Shown: one piece after another, positions 54,805-63,970 of the stretch | Position numbering within the stretch: the first letter of the stretch is position 1 | Layout: every line of letters starts with the position of its first letter | Assembly (NCBI RefSeq): GCF_001598495.1 | Contig: NZ_BCZB01000007.1 | Location: forward strand, 45,245 to 109,244 | Direction: 5' to 3' | Length of the DNA stretch: 64,000 bases | Source: Neokomagataea thailandica NBRC 106555 | GTDB lineage: Bacteria; Pseudomonadota; Alphaproteobacteria; Acetobacterales; Acetobacteraceae | The notes under the pieces: model-generated | Seen by the model: only the letters and a program-made list of their open reading frames with translations | Told to the model about the DNA's origin: nothing | The model's database searches: none | Program-made: the position numbers and the translations under genes

Positions 54805-55554
54805 ATGTCTTCTGACACTTTTCATTTTCCGAGTTTCTTGACGAGCCAAGGCGGTCATTCTTTCCCTTGGGATGTCGTTATTCTTGCCGTGATTGCTGCT
54901 GCGTTGGCATTTCGTCTGTATCGTATTCTGGGCCGCCGTGTGGGTGTTCAAGGTGTGAAACAGGCTATGTCACGGCCAATGGCTGCACCGGCGGGGACTG
55001 AGCGTACGGTGCCGCCACCATTGCCGGAAGGCGCAGGCGTGGGCAGTGGGGCAGAGCCTATGCGCGCGCGTTATGAGATCCCAGCGCCGGCCACCCGGGT
55101 TGGTGGTGTCTTGGTTGACCTGGTGAAGATGCGTTCAGGCTTTAATCCGCAGGAATTCTTGCAGGGCGTTGAAATGAGTTTCCGTAAGGTTGTCTCTGCC
55201 TATGCGCAAGGGGACCGTGCAACTCTGGCAACGGTGATGACGGATGACGTGGCACAGGTCTTTAATAACGCCATCACGGAGCGTGAAGCCGCGAAGCAGA
55301 CGCAGCGCAGTGAACTGCGTGGGGTGGATGTTCTCTCCATTCAGGATGCTACGATTGTGAGCGTGGACAACGCGCCTGTGGCACGTATTGAAGTGAATAT
55401 TATATCGCGGCAGATCAATGCGCTAATGGGAGAAAATGGTCAGCTTGTTGTGGGGACGGAAGCCGTAACGGAATTTCATGATTTATGGCTGTTTGAGACA
55501 TCTTTGGGCAGTGATGATACGCGCTGGCGCCTTGCAGCCTCTCGTCCGGCATAA
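54805..55554 (+). CDS. Tim44-like membrane protein (TimA type)
   Basis: A 249-residue protein with an N-terminal membrane helix (about 22-42, WDVVILAVIAAALAFRLYRI), a variable proline-rich linker and a C-terminal Tim44-like domain from about residue 105 (FNPQEFLQGVEMSFRKVVSAYAQGD, MTDDVAQVFNNAI, DLWLFE). It matches the alphaproteobacterial relative of mitochondrial Tim44 that sits between secB and mltA. Its role in bacteria is unclear. mltA starts 1 base after its stop. Confidence 0.88.
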   Translation: MSSDTFHFPSFLTSQGGHSFPWDVVILAVIAAALAFRLYRILGRRVGVQGVKQAMSRPMAAPAGTERTVPPPLPEGAGVGSGAEPMRARYEIPAPATRVGGVLVDLVKMRSGFNPQEFLQGVEMSFRKVVSAYAQGDRATLATVMTDDVAQVFNNAITEREAAKQTQRSELRGVDVLSIQDATIVSVDNAPVARIEVNIISRQINALMGENGQLVVGTEAVTEFHDLWLFETSLGSDDTRWRLAASRPA

Positions 55555-55555
55555 A

Positions 55556-56740
55556 ATGCGCCGCATGTTGCGGGGGAGAAGAGCGCGCATTGTCGTGCTA
55601 GGGGGCATCGCTCTTATTTGCACGGGATGGGGGCATGGTGCCATTATGGCCAAGCCTTTGCGGGCGGTGCATTATGTGGCCCTATCTGGGTGGCGGGCGG
55701 AAACGGCCTCGGTGGTTTTGCCTGTTTTGCGGGCTCAATGTCGGCGCATTGGTCAATTGCCGCCTGAGACGCTACTCGGCGGGGCAGAAAAATTACCTTC
55801 AGGGCGGTATGCTGGGGATTGGGGGGCTGTGTGCGCGGCTCTTCAAGATATGACGGCGGCGTCTCCCGTTGTAGCACGCCATTTTGTTGAAGCGTGGTTT
55901 CGTCCTTACATCTTGGCGGAACAAGGTGAGGTGACGGGGTATTTCCAGCCAGTTTTTGAGGCAGCGTTACGGCCTGGCGGGGCATATCAAACGCCGCTTT
56001 ATGCTCGCCCGTCAGATTTGGTCAGTGTGCCGGGGGTGAAGAGCGTTACGGTTTCTGGCCGTTGGCAGGATGGGCATATGGTGCCGTATTATGATCGGGC
56101 CGAGATTGATCATGGTGCGTTACGCGGGCGTGGTTTGGAAATTGCTTGGTTGAAAAGCCCGGTGGATCGTTTTTTCTTACAAGTGCAAGGCTCTGGCGTC
56201 TTGGTGTTGCCGGATGGGCGGCGTGTGGCTGTTGGATATGATGGGCGTAATGGCCAGCCTTATGTGCCATTAGGCCGCGCAATGGTGCGTGATGGGGTAT
56301 TGGCCAGTGGGACTGTCAGCATGGAGAGTATTCGTGCGTGGTTGGAGGCGCATCCGGGACAGGCGAATGCCATGATGGAACGCAATCCGAATTATGTGTT
56401 TTTCCATTTGGATGGTGAGGCCAGTGCCGTAGGGCCTAAAGGGGCTTTTGGTGTGCCTTTGATGCCGTGGCGCTCTGTGGCGGTGGATCGTGCGGTGGTG
56501 CCGTTTGGTGCGCCGCTTTGGGTGCAGACGGTGTTGCCATTGGCGGATGGAACGTCTGAAAAATGGCAGCATTTGGTTTTTGCTCAAGATGTTGGGACGG
56601 ATATTCGCGGGGTAGGGCGCTTGGATCTTTTTGCAGGGGCGGGTGAGCAAGCCGCTTACGTGGCGGGGCATTTGCATGCGACTGGTCGGGTGATGATTTT
56701 GCTGCCGCGTGCAGTTCCTGCGGGGAGTGCTACACCATGA
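55556..56740 (+). CDS. mltA: Membrane-bound lytic murein transglycosylase A
   Basis: MltA cleaves peptidoglycan with formation of anhydromuropeptides. It is about 394 residues. A basic N-terminus and hydrophobic segment (VVLGGIALICTG) act as signal; the cysteine there fits a lipobox only loosely. The domain starts after the spacer with GEVTGYFQPVFEA. The catalytic aspartate is in the C-terminal AQDVGTDIRGVGRLDLFAG. I chose ATG 55556, right after the Tim44-like stop; the frame open to 55478 lies inside that gene. The methyltransferase gene start overlaps its stop by 4 bases. Confidence 0.93.
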   Translation: MRRMLRGRRARIVVLGGIALICTGWGHGAIMAKPLRAVHYVALSGWRAETASVVLPVLRAQCRRIGQLPPETLLGGAEKLPSGRYAGDWGAVCAALQDMTAASPVVARHFVEAWFRPYILAEQGEVTGYFQPVFEAALRPGGAYQTPLYARPSDLVSVPGVKSVTVSGRWQDGHMVPYYDRAEIDHGALRGRGLEIAWLKSPVDRFFLQVQGSGVLVLPDGRRVAVGYDGRNGQPYVPLGRAMVRDGVLASGTVSMESIRAWLEAHPGQANAMMERNPNYVFFHLDGEASAVGPKGAFGVPLMPWRSVAVDRAVVPFGAPLWVQTVLPLADGTSEKWQHLVFAQDVGTDIRGVGRLDLFAGAGEQAAYVAGHLHATGRVMILLPRAVPAGSATP

Positions 56741-57552
56741 TACGCAGCCGCCGGGAACGTTTAGGGGCCCACACGCTTATCCGAGGGGATTGTACGACGG
56801 TTCTGCGGCGTATGCCGGCTCAAAGTGTTGATGTGATTGTGACCTCGCCCCCTTATAATCTTGGTATTGATTACCGAAGTTATCAGGACCGTCTGCCGGA
56901 AGAGTGTTATCTGGAGTGGATGATTGAGATTTGTGCGAGTTTGAAGCGTGTTTTGAAGGATGGTGGGTCCTTCTTTCTCAATATGTCAGGTTCATCATCG
57001 CAGCCTTGGCTGCCGTTTGAGCTTTTGGTGCGGCTGCGTGAATTATTTGTGCTGCAAAATCATATTACATGGATCAAATCTGTCTCCGTAGGAGAGAAGA
57101 CGCATGGGCATTTTAAGCCTTTGAACTCCCACCGTTTTGTGAACCGAAACCACGAGCATGTTTTTCATTTAACGAAGACGGGAGAGGTGCCGGTATCCCG
57201 TTTGGCGGCGGGGGTGCCGTTTACGGATAAGAGCAATATACATCGAAGGCGCCATGCAGTGGACCGGAGATGCCGTGGTGATACGTGGTTTATTCCGTAT
57301 GAGACGGTCCGTAGCCAAAAAGAAAAATTTAGCCATCCGGGCACATTTCCTGTGGAATTGCCGGAAGCGTGCTTGCGCCTTCACGGTGCGAAGGAAGGGG
57401 ATGTGCTCCTCGATCCGTTTATGGGTGTTGGTACAAGCTTGATTGCGGCGGAGAGGCAGGGGTTGCGGGGTGTGGGGATTGATATGGATACGCGTTATGT
57501 GAATCACGCGCGGAAGCGTCTGCGTAGCTTTTTGGATAATTGGGAGGGGTAA
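56737..57552 (+). CDS. Site-specific DNA methyltransferase (beta-type, probably N4-cytosine)
   Basis: A 271-residue DNA amino-methyltransferase. Catalytic motif IV is TSPPYNLGIDY (36-46) and comes before the SAM motif DPFMGVGTSLIAAE (226-239), the beta-class order. A Ser-Pro-Pro-Tyr motif is more typical of N4-cytosine methylases than of adenine ones, where Asp/Asn-Pro-Pro-Tyr is usual, so m4C is likelier but unproved. No restriction gene is adjacent, so it is an orphan, cotranslated with mltA (ATGA overlap). It could mark DNA for regulation or protection. The target sequence cannot be told. Confidence 0.85.
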   Translation: MIRSRRERLGAHTLIRGDCTTVLRRMPAQSVDVIVTSPPYNLGIDYRSYQDRLPEECYLEWMIEICASLKRVLKDGGSFFLNMSGSSSQPWLPFELLVRLRELFVLQNHITWIKSVSVGEKTHGHFKPLNSHRFVNRNHEHVFHLTKTGEVPVSRLAAGVPFTDKSNIHRRRHAVDRRCRGDTWFIPYETVRSQKEKFSHPGTFPVELPEACLRLHGAKEGDVLLDPFMGVGTSLIAAERQGLRGVGIDMDTRYVNHARKRLRSFLDNWEG

Positions 57553-57784
57553 TACGGGGTAGTGCCTGTAGGCCAGTGCGAGGCGTTCCATCGTATTAGA
57601 GTGCTTGAGAGCGTGGATATGTGCCGTTAATCCGCCCTCTCTTTTGACCTATACAGTTAGCGGCATATTGACGGTGATCATGCTTACGTAAGGAAGTGAG
57701 GGGAATTATTTCAGACTTAAAATAAACAGTATTGGTATATGGATTATATTGAATGAAGAACTTTATGAATAATAAGGGGTAGTA

Positions 57785-58033
57785 ATGACGGATCGACCGA
57801 AAATTATCACGATTGAACGCAAAAAAGATACGAATGCGCAGGACGCTCTTCAACGGGCAATGGATATTGCCACTCATGATGATGCGACCAACGCGATGAG
57901 TATTATCTTCTTGCGTGATGGTTCTTGGGTATTTGAGCGGGGGGATATCGACAATGCCTCGCAGGTAATTGGTATTCTTGAGCGCATTAAGTTTGATATT
58001 TTGACCAACGCGCAAAAGGCAGAAGAGGAATGA
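57785..58033 (+). CDS. Small hypothetical protein
   Basis: An 82-residue soluble protein with no recognised family. It starts ATG 57785 with AAGGGG upstream at a good distance. The sequence is acidic overall and alternates short strands and helices (KIITIERKKD, AMSIIFLRDGSWVFERGD, GILERIKFDIL), so it looks like a real folded domain. The 230 bases before it are AT-rich and hold no other gene. Confidence 0.65.
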   Translation: MTDRPKIITIERKKDTNAQDALQRAMDIATHDDATNAMSIIFLRDGSWVFERGDIDNASQVIGILERIKFDILTNAQKAEEE

Positions 58034-58403
58034 GAACCGCTATGCGTGGCCGTGTTTACGCTTAGAGTGTATTGAGCGTTGTTTCGGTTATGGCGCTGCG
58101 GGGGGGCGTATTGGGGAGAATTGGCGCGAGAGTGATGCGGCATGGGATTCATAAATAGAGGTTTTCTTTTCGGCGCTTACCTGTGGGGCGGGTAGAGCAT
58201 ACTGGCGCATTTTACCGCTCCTATAATAGTAAGCCCTTATGCTGTGGGTTCTGTTCGTTTCATCTTGATGCTGTGCACGGAACTGGCGGGCGGTGATCAC
58301 GTTTGATCGGCAGGGCCTGTTTTTCTGACAGGTTCAATCGCTTGGACATTTGTGACTGTCTTGCTCATTTTGAGCTTATCTACCGCTACATGGAGTGAGT
58401 GCA
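58034..58403. other. Intergenic region of 370 bases with one possible tiny ORF
   Basis: Between the small hypothetical gene and the peroxidase gene. The middle holds a possible 40-codon leftward ORF (listed separately). The last 90 bases should carry the peroxidase promoter, but I see no convincing sigma-70 or regulator site. No RNA gene or repeat is evident. Confidence 0.6.
58088..58210 (-). CDS. Possible 40-residue small protein
   Basis: A short frame with ATG 58210 preceded by AGGAG 7 bases upstream. The product is polar with Pro/Ala/Ser-rich ends and no membrane segment or known motif. The good ribosome-binding site is the main support; chance is quite possible. Confidence 0.3.
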   Translation of the reverse strand: MRQYALPAPQVSAEKKTSIYESHAASLSRQFSPIRPPAAP

Positions 58404-59873
58404 GTGCGGCAAAGCACAATTATACGAGGCATTGCAGCCCTCGCAGCCCTTGGTGTTGCCACTTGGGGTGGAACTGTCACGTATCTTGAGCATTTTGACC
58501 ATGCTGGGGCACCAAAGCTGCCAGCAGGCAGTCTGACGCTGCACGATCCAGTTTCTATGGCAGCGTTCTCGGCGTTCCAAGAAGTGCGCTGTGATTACTG
58601 CCATACGAAGGGGGCGGATCTGCCATTCTACTTCAAACTGCCTTTGGCTAATCAGATCATGAGTCATGATTTGACGGAAGGGCAGTTGCACTTCAATTTT
58701 GCGCCGATTATTGCTGATTTCCAGCAAGGCAAGCCGCCGACCATTGAGCAACTTTCACGTATTGAGGAAGTGATTTCTCAAAACCGGATGCCGCCGAAAG
58801 TGTATCTGACGATGCACCCACATGCGTATCTGGATGAAAAGCAGCGCAACGATATTCTCACATGGGTACGTGAGCAGCGCGCACGCTATTATGCGAGCGC
58901 CGATGTTACACCGGCGTTCCGTGGGGAAGTTGTACAGCCGATTCCGGAAGTGGCTTCGGTAGATTGGAAGAAAGCAGCGCTTGGCCGGACGCTGTATTTT
59001 GATAAGCATTTGTCGGGTGATGGCACGCTGAATTGTGCAAGCTGCCATGGCTTGAACAAGGGGGGTGTTGATAACCTTGTGACGTCTACTGGCATTCATG
59101 GGCAGAAGGGACCGATCAACGCGCCGTCTGTTTATGATGCGACGTTTAACATGGCGCAGTTCTGGGATGGCCGTGCGAAGGATCTGGCTGGGCAGGCTGC
59201 TGGCCCTGTGACGAACCCGAAGGAAATGGGGGCGCATAACTGGGATGAGGCGGCGGCACATGTTCGTGATGAACCGGGCATGGCCGAGCAGTTTAGTGCT
59301 GTGTATGGGCCAGATAGCACGATCAGCAAAGACACTGTGACGGATGCGATCGCGGAATACGAAAAGACGTTGATCACGCCAGATAGTCGTTTTGATCAAT
59401 ATCTGAAGGGTGCTTCTGGCGCAATCACGGCGCAAGAAAAGCGTGGTTATGAGCGCTTTAAGGAAATCGGTTGCTCAGGGTGCCATAGTGGTGTGGCTAT
59501 GGGTGGTGATGCGTATGAAGTGATGGGCCTTGAAGGGCCATACTTTGCGGATCGTCATACGGCACTGACGGCTGCTGATGATGGGCGTATTGGGGTGACG
59601 AAGAACCCGAATGACGAACATCGTTTTAAGGTTCCGAACCTGCGTAACGTCGCGTTGACTGGCCCGTGGTTCCATGATGGTTCGGCTAAGACGCTGGAAG
59701 ATGCTGTGCGGATGATGGCGAAGTATCAAACGCCAGATCATGATATTTCTGATCAGGATGTGAATGATATTACTGCCTTCTTGAAGACGCTGACGGGTAA
59801 GTATCAGGGCGTTCCGCTGGATCAGGTTCCGGAGCAGCCGGAGCTGAAACCCGCAGGGCAAGCTGCGAATTAA
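58404..59873 (+). CDS. Membrane-anchored triheme cytochrome c peroxidase (YhjA-like)
   Basis: A periplasmic di-haem cytochrome c peroxidase with an extra N-terminal haem domain, 489 residues. An N-terminal hydrophobic anchor (about 9-27) is followed by CDYCH (63-67), CASCH (211-215) and CSGCH (357-361), three haem c sites. The overall shape matches E. coli YhjA, which takes electrons from quinol and reduces hydrogen peroxide. I chose GTG 58404 because GGAG lies 8 bases upstream; GTG 58395 would add three residues. It could act as a respiratory peroxidase in a chain that ends at quinol oxidases. Confidence 0.93.
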   Translation: MRQSTIIRGIAALAALGVATWGGTVTYLEHFDHAGAPKLPAGSLTLHDPVSMAAFSAFQEVRCDYCHTKGADLPFYFKLPLANQIMSHDLTEGQLHFNFAPIIADFQQGKPPTIEQLSRIEEVISQNRMPPKVYLTMHPHAYLDEKQRNDILTWVREQRARYYASADVTPAFRGEVVQPIPEVASVDWKKAALGRTLYFDKHLSGDGTLNCASCHGLNKGGVDNLVTSTGIHGQKGPINAPSVYDATFNMAQFWDGRAKDLAGQAAGPVTNPKEMGAHNWDEAAAHVRDEPGMAEQFSAVYGPDSTISKDTVTDAIAEYEKTLITPDSRFDQYLKGASGAITAQEKRGYERFKEIGCSGCHSGVAMGGDAYEVMGLEGPYFADRHTALTAADDGRIGVTKNPNDEHRFKVPNLRNVALTGPWFHDGSAKTLEDAVRMMAKYQTPDHDISDQDVNDITAFLKTLTGKYQGVPLDQVPEQPELKPAGQAAN

Positions 59874-59898
59874 CGACACCTCGCGTGTTTAGAGACGG

Positions 59899-59935
59899 AA
59901 AATGGTCTTGGGAGGGTTCTCTCAAGGCCATTTTT
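59899..59935 (+). terminator. Terminator after the peroxidase gene
   Basis: A long stem (59899-59914 with 59919-59934, two G-U pairs) around a 4-base loop ends in a T run, 25 bases after the peroxidase stop. A strong Rho-independent terminator. Confidence 0.85.
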
Positions 59936-60014
59936 GTATTTCGGGCGTTGTTTGATCTGTGCTCTGCTTTTAACAGTGAGGCATCTTCACGGTGCGGTGC
60001 TGTGAGGGTGGGCG

Positions 60015-60710
60015 ATGTTGAGGATTGTGGAGCGTATGGCGAAGCGACGGAATGTGCGGGAAGAGGAGGCAACGTTGTGGCGTTTGGTCATGCGCGATGT
60101 TGTGCCCTTGCATTCTGATGCGCTGAGTCTGGAAAAGGAGGCGGTGCAGGGCGCCATACTTGCGCAAAAAGATGCAGATCAGGTGCCGCCGCCCAAAAAA
60201 CGCGTGAGTCCGAAGGTAAAGCGCCGGGTTATTGTAGCGCCTGCACCCTCCACGGTGCCGATTCAGGCAACGCTTGCTGATGAACAGGCGGCCTATCGTG
60301 TGGATGTGCCGGAGCCGAGCTTTGCGGATATGATGGCGCGTTCAATGAGGCGCCTGCCCAAGGCTGGGGCTTTGAAGGTGGGTGTGCGTGCGCCGGGTTT
60401 GGATGATACAAGTTGGAAGCGTCTTACGCGTGGTAAATTGCGCGTAGAGGCGAAGTTGGATTTGCACGGTTATATTGTGCAGGATGCTTTTGAGCGTTTG
60501 TTGGATTTTTTGCAGCGTGCCCGTACGCATAACCTGAAATGTATTGAAGTGGTGACGGGGCTAGGGAGCGGAGAACAGAGCGGTGCTATCCGTAGGGAGC
60601 TCCCATTATGGTTACAGCGTGCGGATATTCGCGGCATGATTTTGGCGGTGGTGCATACGCACAAAGCCAATCAAGGGGCCGTCCGTATTTTGTTGAAAAC
60701 GCGCCGGTAA
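60015..60710 (+). CDS. Smr domain protein
   Basis: A 231-residue protein with a charged, variable N-terminal half and a C-terminal Smr domain from about residue 140. The domain shows the LDLHG motif (AKLDLHGYIVQDAFERL) and the loop VTGLGSGEQSGAIRREL. Smr domains are nucleases or nicking enzymes, in some cases acting on RNA or stalled ribosomes. In related genomes the Smr gene directly follows mltA; here the methylase, small genes and peroxidase lie between. ATG 60015 has GAGG 7 bases upstream; ATG 60036 is an alternative. Confidence 0.88.
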   Translation: MLRIVERMAKRRNVREEEATLWRLVMRDVVPLHSDALSLEKEAVQGAILAQKDADQVPPPKKRVSPKVKRRVIVAPAPSTVPIQATLADEQAAYRVDVPEPSFADMMARSMRRLPKAGALKVGVRAPGLDDTSWKRLTRGKLRVEAKLDLHGYIVQDAFERLLDFLQRARTHNLKCIEVVTGLGSGEQSGAIRRELPLWLQRADIRGMILAVVHTHKANQGAVRILLKTRR

Positions 60711-60730
60711 AGCGGCCGAATTGCTGCGTA

Positions 60731-61864
60731 TTAGAGCCGTGTTTCTTGTCCAAGGCGCCAGCGCGGTGTGTTGATGGCAATCCAGCGACGCAGGGCGAGT
60801 TGAGATTCAGGTGTTGGGCGGATGCGTGAAAAGAATGGTGCTGCGTTCTCACCTGTTGCGAGTGAGAAATAGTAGGTTTCGGCCCAATGGCGCATGTCAT
60901 CATCGTCTACGGCTTCTGCGCAGGCGTTTCTCCAATGTTCAACCAGTGGTGGAGGGGTAAGCATTGGAAGGGCCACCGCAAAAGGTGTGCAGATCCCGGC
61001 GGAGACAGCCTGCCACGCGGCAAAGAGTTGTCCCTCTGGTGGTCTGCGGCGCATCTGCTCACTGACTTCTAGGAAATTTGGAATATCGTTGAGTGGCGTG
61101 CCGGAAAGGTCACCTGTGTGATAGAGTGGTGCAACGCCCTCAGGGAGGTTTTTGAGGGTTTCGAGCAATGGCGCATCGCCTCGTGTGGGCAATATCTGCA
61201 CGGCATCGACAAGGCCTGCGTTGAGGGCCTGGAGCGCATCTTGTGCGGTTGCGAAGCCAGAGACTGGGGTGGGGTGTAAGTCGAGTAAGGTCAGGCCGAG
61301 TAGAGCGCTTAATTCATTGCCCGTGGGGCGGGACACTGCGAGCTTGAGTGAGCGGCCGTGGAAAAAGCTGCGGAGGCGGTGTGCAAAGTCTTGGTGTGTA
61401 TCCGTCCGCGTGACAACAACGGATGCCGTATGAGCGACAAGGAGTGGGATCCAGCGTGTAAAATCATAATGTGTGCGTGGATCACCTGTTTGGGCAGCGA
61501 TAAAAGCGCTGCCCGGTACGACTAAAGCCGTTTGCCCGTCTGCGGCGACGTTACTATCGAATTCATTGGCGACTTTGACACCATCAAGGCCAATATCTGG
61601 GGAAAGTTGGATGGGGAGGTTGAGGCCCAATCCGTGGGTGAGAGCATTGGTGGCGAGTTCCCCAAATTGGCCGGGGATGGAGTGCAATGTGCCACCAATA
61701 AGCAATTGTGCATTAGGTAGGGGGGGGATGGTAGCCGCGCGGAGGAGTGAGGGGGCGCAGGTCAGGCTTGTTAGGGCCGACGCGACAAAGCGACGGCGAG
61801 AGAGTGCGCGTGACCGGGGCGAGGTTTGTGTGCAGGGGAGTATAAGCGCGGCAGGGTTTTTCAC
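60731..61864 (-). CDS. Tat-exported solute-binding protein (TTT/TAXI type)
   Basis: A 377-residue periplasmic binding-protein-like product. It has a twin-arginine signal ([20 protein letters not shown], starting at residue 22). The mature part resembles tripartite-tricarboxylate receptor (Bug) or TRAP-type binding proteins, with [20 protein letters not shown] and a long two-lobe layout. No transporter subunits are adjacent. Its start overlaps the hemF stop by 4 bases, so it is translated with hemF. The ligand is unknown. Confidence 0.7.
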   Translation of the reverse strand: MKNPAALILPCTQTSPRSRALSRRRFVASALTSLTCAPSLLRAATIPPLPNAQLLIGGTLHSIPGQFGELATNALTHGLGLNLPIQLSPDIGLDGVKVANEFDSNVAADGQTALVVPGSAFIAAQTGDPRTHYDFTRWIPLLVAHTASVVVTRTDTHQDFAHRLRSFFHGRSLKLAVSRPTGNELSALLGLTLLDLHPTPVSGFATAQDALQALNAGLVDAVQILPTRGDAPLLETLKNLPEGVAPLYHTGDLSGTPLNDIPNFLEVSEQMRRRPPEGQLFAAWQAVSAGICTPFAVALPMLTPPPLVEHWRNACAEAVDDDDMRHWAETYYFSLATGENAAPFFSRIRPTPESQLALRRWIAINTPRWRLGQETRL

Positions 61865-62778
61865 GGCCAGCGTACTTCCGGCGGCATGCTCATGAGGATG
61901 GCTTCTGTATTCCCGCCTGTTTTGATGCCGAATAATGTGCCGCGATCATGCAGGAGGTTGAACTCTACGTAGCGGCCACGGCGGATCAATTGTGCTTCAC
62001 GATCTGCGTCATTCCAGCGTGTATACATACGGCGGCGTACAATGGCCGGGTAGGCATCGTGAAAGGCCATGCCGACATCTTGTGTGAACTGGAAGTCTGC
62101 GTCGAGGCTCCCGGTAGAGTGTTGGTCGTAGAAAATACCGCCTAAGCCGCGTGGTTCGTTGCGGTGGGGAAGGTGGAAGTAACGGTCACACCATTCTTTG
62201 AACTTTGGATAGTATTCGGGGTCGTGTTTGTCACACGCGGTTTGGAACATTTTGTGGAAATAATCCGCGTCGCTGCGTGCTGTTTGGCTTTGTGGGAACA
62301 TGGGTGTGATGTCCCCGCCACCGCCGAACCAGCCTTTGGTCGTGATGATCATACGGGTGTTAAAATGTGCGGCGCTCACATGGGGGTTGCATGGGTGGGC
62401 AACGAGAGAGACGCCAGTGGCGAAGAAACGTGGGTCTTCTGAGGCACCGGGGATGTTTTTGCGGAACTCTGGAGAAAATTCGCCCCATACGGTGGAGACA
62501 TTTACGCCGACTTTTTCAAAAACGCGACCGCGCATGACGGACATCACACCGCCGCCACCTTCTTCACGAGTCCACGCAGTGCGGGTGAAGCGACCGGGGG
62601 TACTGGCATTTTTGAGAATTTGTGTGTCTCCCGCAGCGGCTTCGTCTTCGAGGGCTTCGTAGGAGGCGCAAATCCGATCACGTAGGGTTTCGAACCATGC
62701 ACGTGCTTGGTCTTTAAGTGCGTCATGTGGCACATCGGCGCGCTGTAATGGGCTGAAAGCGGCGGTAGTCTGATCCAT
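61861..62778 (-). CDS. hemF: Oxygen-dependent coproporphyrinogen-III oxidase
   Basis: HemF oxidatively decarboxylates coproporphyrinogen III to protoporphyrinogen IX using oxygen. It has 305 residues, full length. Signatures are [22 protein letters not shown] split over the first third, [20 protein letters not shown], and [16 protein letters not shown] with the [14 protein letters not shown] tail. It suits an obligate aerobe. The binding-protein gene downstream overlaps by 4 bases. The 260-base gap upstream, shared with divergent mtnP, holds no gene I can support. Confidence 0.96.
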   Translation of the reverse strand: MDQTTAAFSPLQRADVPHDALKDQARAWFETLRDRICASYEALEDEAAAGDTQILKNASTPGRFTRTAWTREEGGGGVMSVMRGRVFEKVGVNVSTVWGEFSPEFRKNIPGASEDPRFFATGVSLVAHPCNPHVSAAHFNTRMIITTKGWFGGGGDITPMFPQSQTARSDADYFHKMFQTACDKHDPEYYPKFKEWCDRYFHLPHRNEPRGLGGIFYDQHSTGSLDADFQFTQDVGMAFHDAYPAIVRRRMYTRWNDADREAQLIRRGRYVEFNLLHDRGTLFGIKTGGNTEAILMSMPPEVRWP

Positions 62779-63037
62779 GTTCCGTTTCCCTATCCCCGTG
62801 GGATGAGATGACCTTGACCCGAGACGTCCTAGCAGAATGAACGGGCGACGAATAGCGTGCGCTGCACCGATGGAGCGGATGTATAGTCTCTACTCTCTAC
62901 GGCAAAAGCATGGCGCTGTGTGTGCTAACATGGTGTTAAGCATCTTTTCGAGAGTTGATGAATATCAATCAAGGCTTGCGGAACAGTTGATGCTGTGGTC
63001 CTCAATACGGATATTTTTGTAGCTGAAGGATAATGGG

Positions 63038-63916
63038 ATGTCTGAAGTTCAGCCGGTAATCGGCGTGATTGGTGGTTCTGGCCTGTATGATATCGACGGG
63101 TTGGAGAATAAAGAGTGGCGTCGGGTTGAAAGCCCATGGGGTGAGACGTCCGACGAGTTGTTGTTCGGGACGTTAGATGGCGTTCAGTGCGTTTTCTTGC
63201 CGCGTCATGGTCGTGGCCATCCAATCCCGCCATCACGTTTGAACTTCCGCGCGAATATTGATGCGCTGAAGCGTGCGGGTGTGACGGATATTTTGTCACT
63301 TTCTGCTGTGGGTTCTTTGAAAGAGGAACTGGAGCCGGGGCGTTTTGTGCTGGTTGATCAGTTTATTGACCGTAGCTTTGCGCGTGAAAAGAGCTTCTTT
63401 GAAACGGGCTGTGTGGCGCATGTGGGCATGGCAGATCCAGTGTCGCATCGTTTGCTGGATGCTCTGGAAAAGGCTGCAACGGGCTTGTCCATTCCGGTGA
63501 CGCGTGGAGGCACATATATCGTGATGGAAGGGCCACAATTCTCGACGCGTGCTGAGAGTGAACTCTACCGTTCATGGGGTTGTTCGGTGGTTGGTATGAC
63601 CAACATGCCGGAAGCGAAGCTCGCCCGTGAGGCCGAGATGAACTATGCGACGGTGGCGATGGTGACCGATTTTGACTGCTGGCACACGGATCATGATAGC
63701 GTCACGGTGGAAGCGGTTGTGAAGGTGATGCAGGGTAATGCTGCGAATGCACGCCGCTTGGTGAAGGCTGTTATTCCTGAATTGGGTAAAAAGCGCCCAG
63801 TTGATCTGACGGCAGAGCGTGCGTTGGATTTTGCGTTGATTACGGCGCCTGAAAAGCGTGACCCGGCTCTGGTGGCGAAGCTGGATGCTGTGGCAGGGCG
63901 TGTTTTGAAGAAGTAA
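63038..63916 (+). CDS. mtnP: S-methyl-5'-thioadenosine phosphorylase
   Basis: MtnP cleaves methylthioadenosine with phosphate, giving adenine and methylthioribose-1-phosphate in methionine salvage. It has 292 residues. Motifs are IGVIGGSGLYDIDG at the N-terminus, FLPRHGRGHPIPPS, LSAVGSL, GGTYIVMEGPQFSTRAES, and VVGMTNMPEAKLAREAE. AAGGA sits 8 bases before the ATG. Other salvage genes are not in the window. Confidence 0.94.
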   Translation: MSEVQPVIGVIGGSGLYDIDGLENKEWRRVESPWGETSDELLFGTLDGVQCVFLPRHGRGHPIPPSRLNFRANIDALKRAGVTDILSLSAVGSLKEELEPGRFVLVDQFIDRSFAREKSFFETGCVAHVGMADPVSHRLLDALEKAATGLSIPVTRGGTYIVMEGPQFSTRAESELYRSWGCSVVGMTNMPEAKLAREAEMNYATVAMVTDFDCWHTDHDSVTVEAVVKVMQGNAANARRLVKAVIPELGKKRPVDLTAERALDFALITAPEKRDPALVAKLDAVAGRVLKK

Positions 63917-63923
63917 TGGGTGT

Positions 63924-63954
63924 GTCTTTGGGCGGTGTGATGCCGCCCAAAGAC
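63924..63954. terminator. Hairpin after mtnP
   Basis: A perfect 12-base stem (63924-63935 with 63943-63954) has a 7-base loop, just after the mtnP stop, but only a short T stretch follows. It likely ends mtnP and perhaps a gene coming from the right. Confidence 0.65.
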
Positions 63955-63970
63955 AGTGTTTAAAAGAGCA

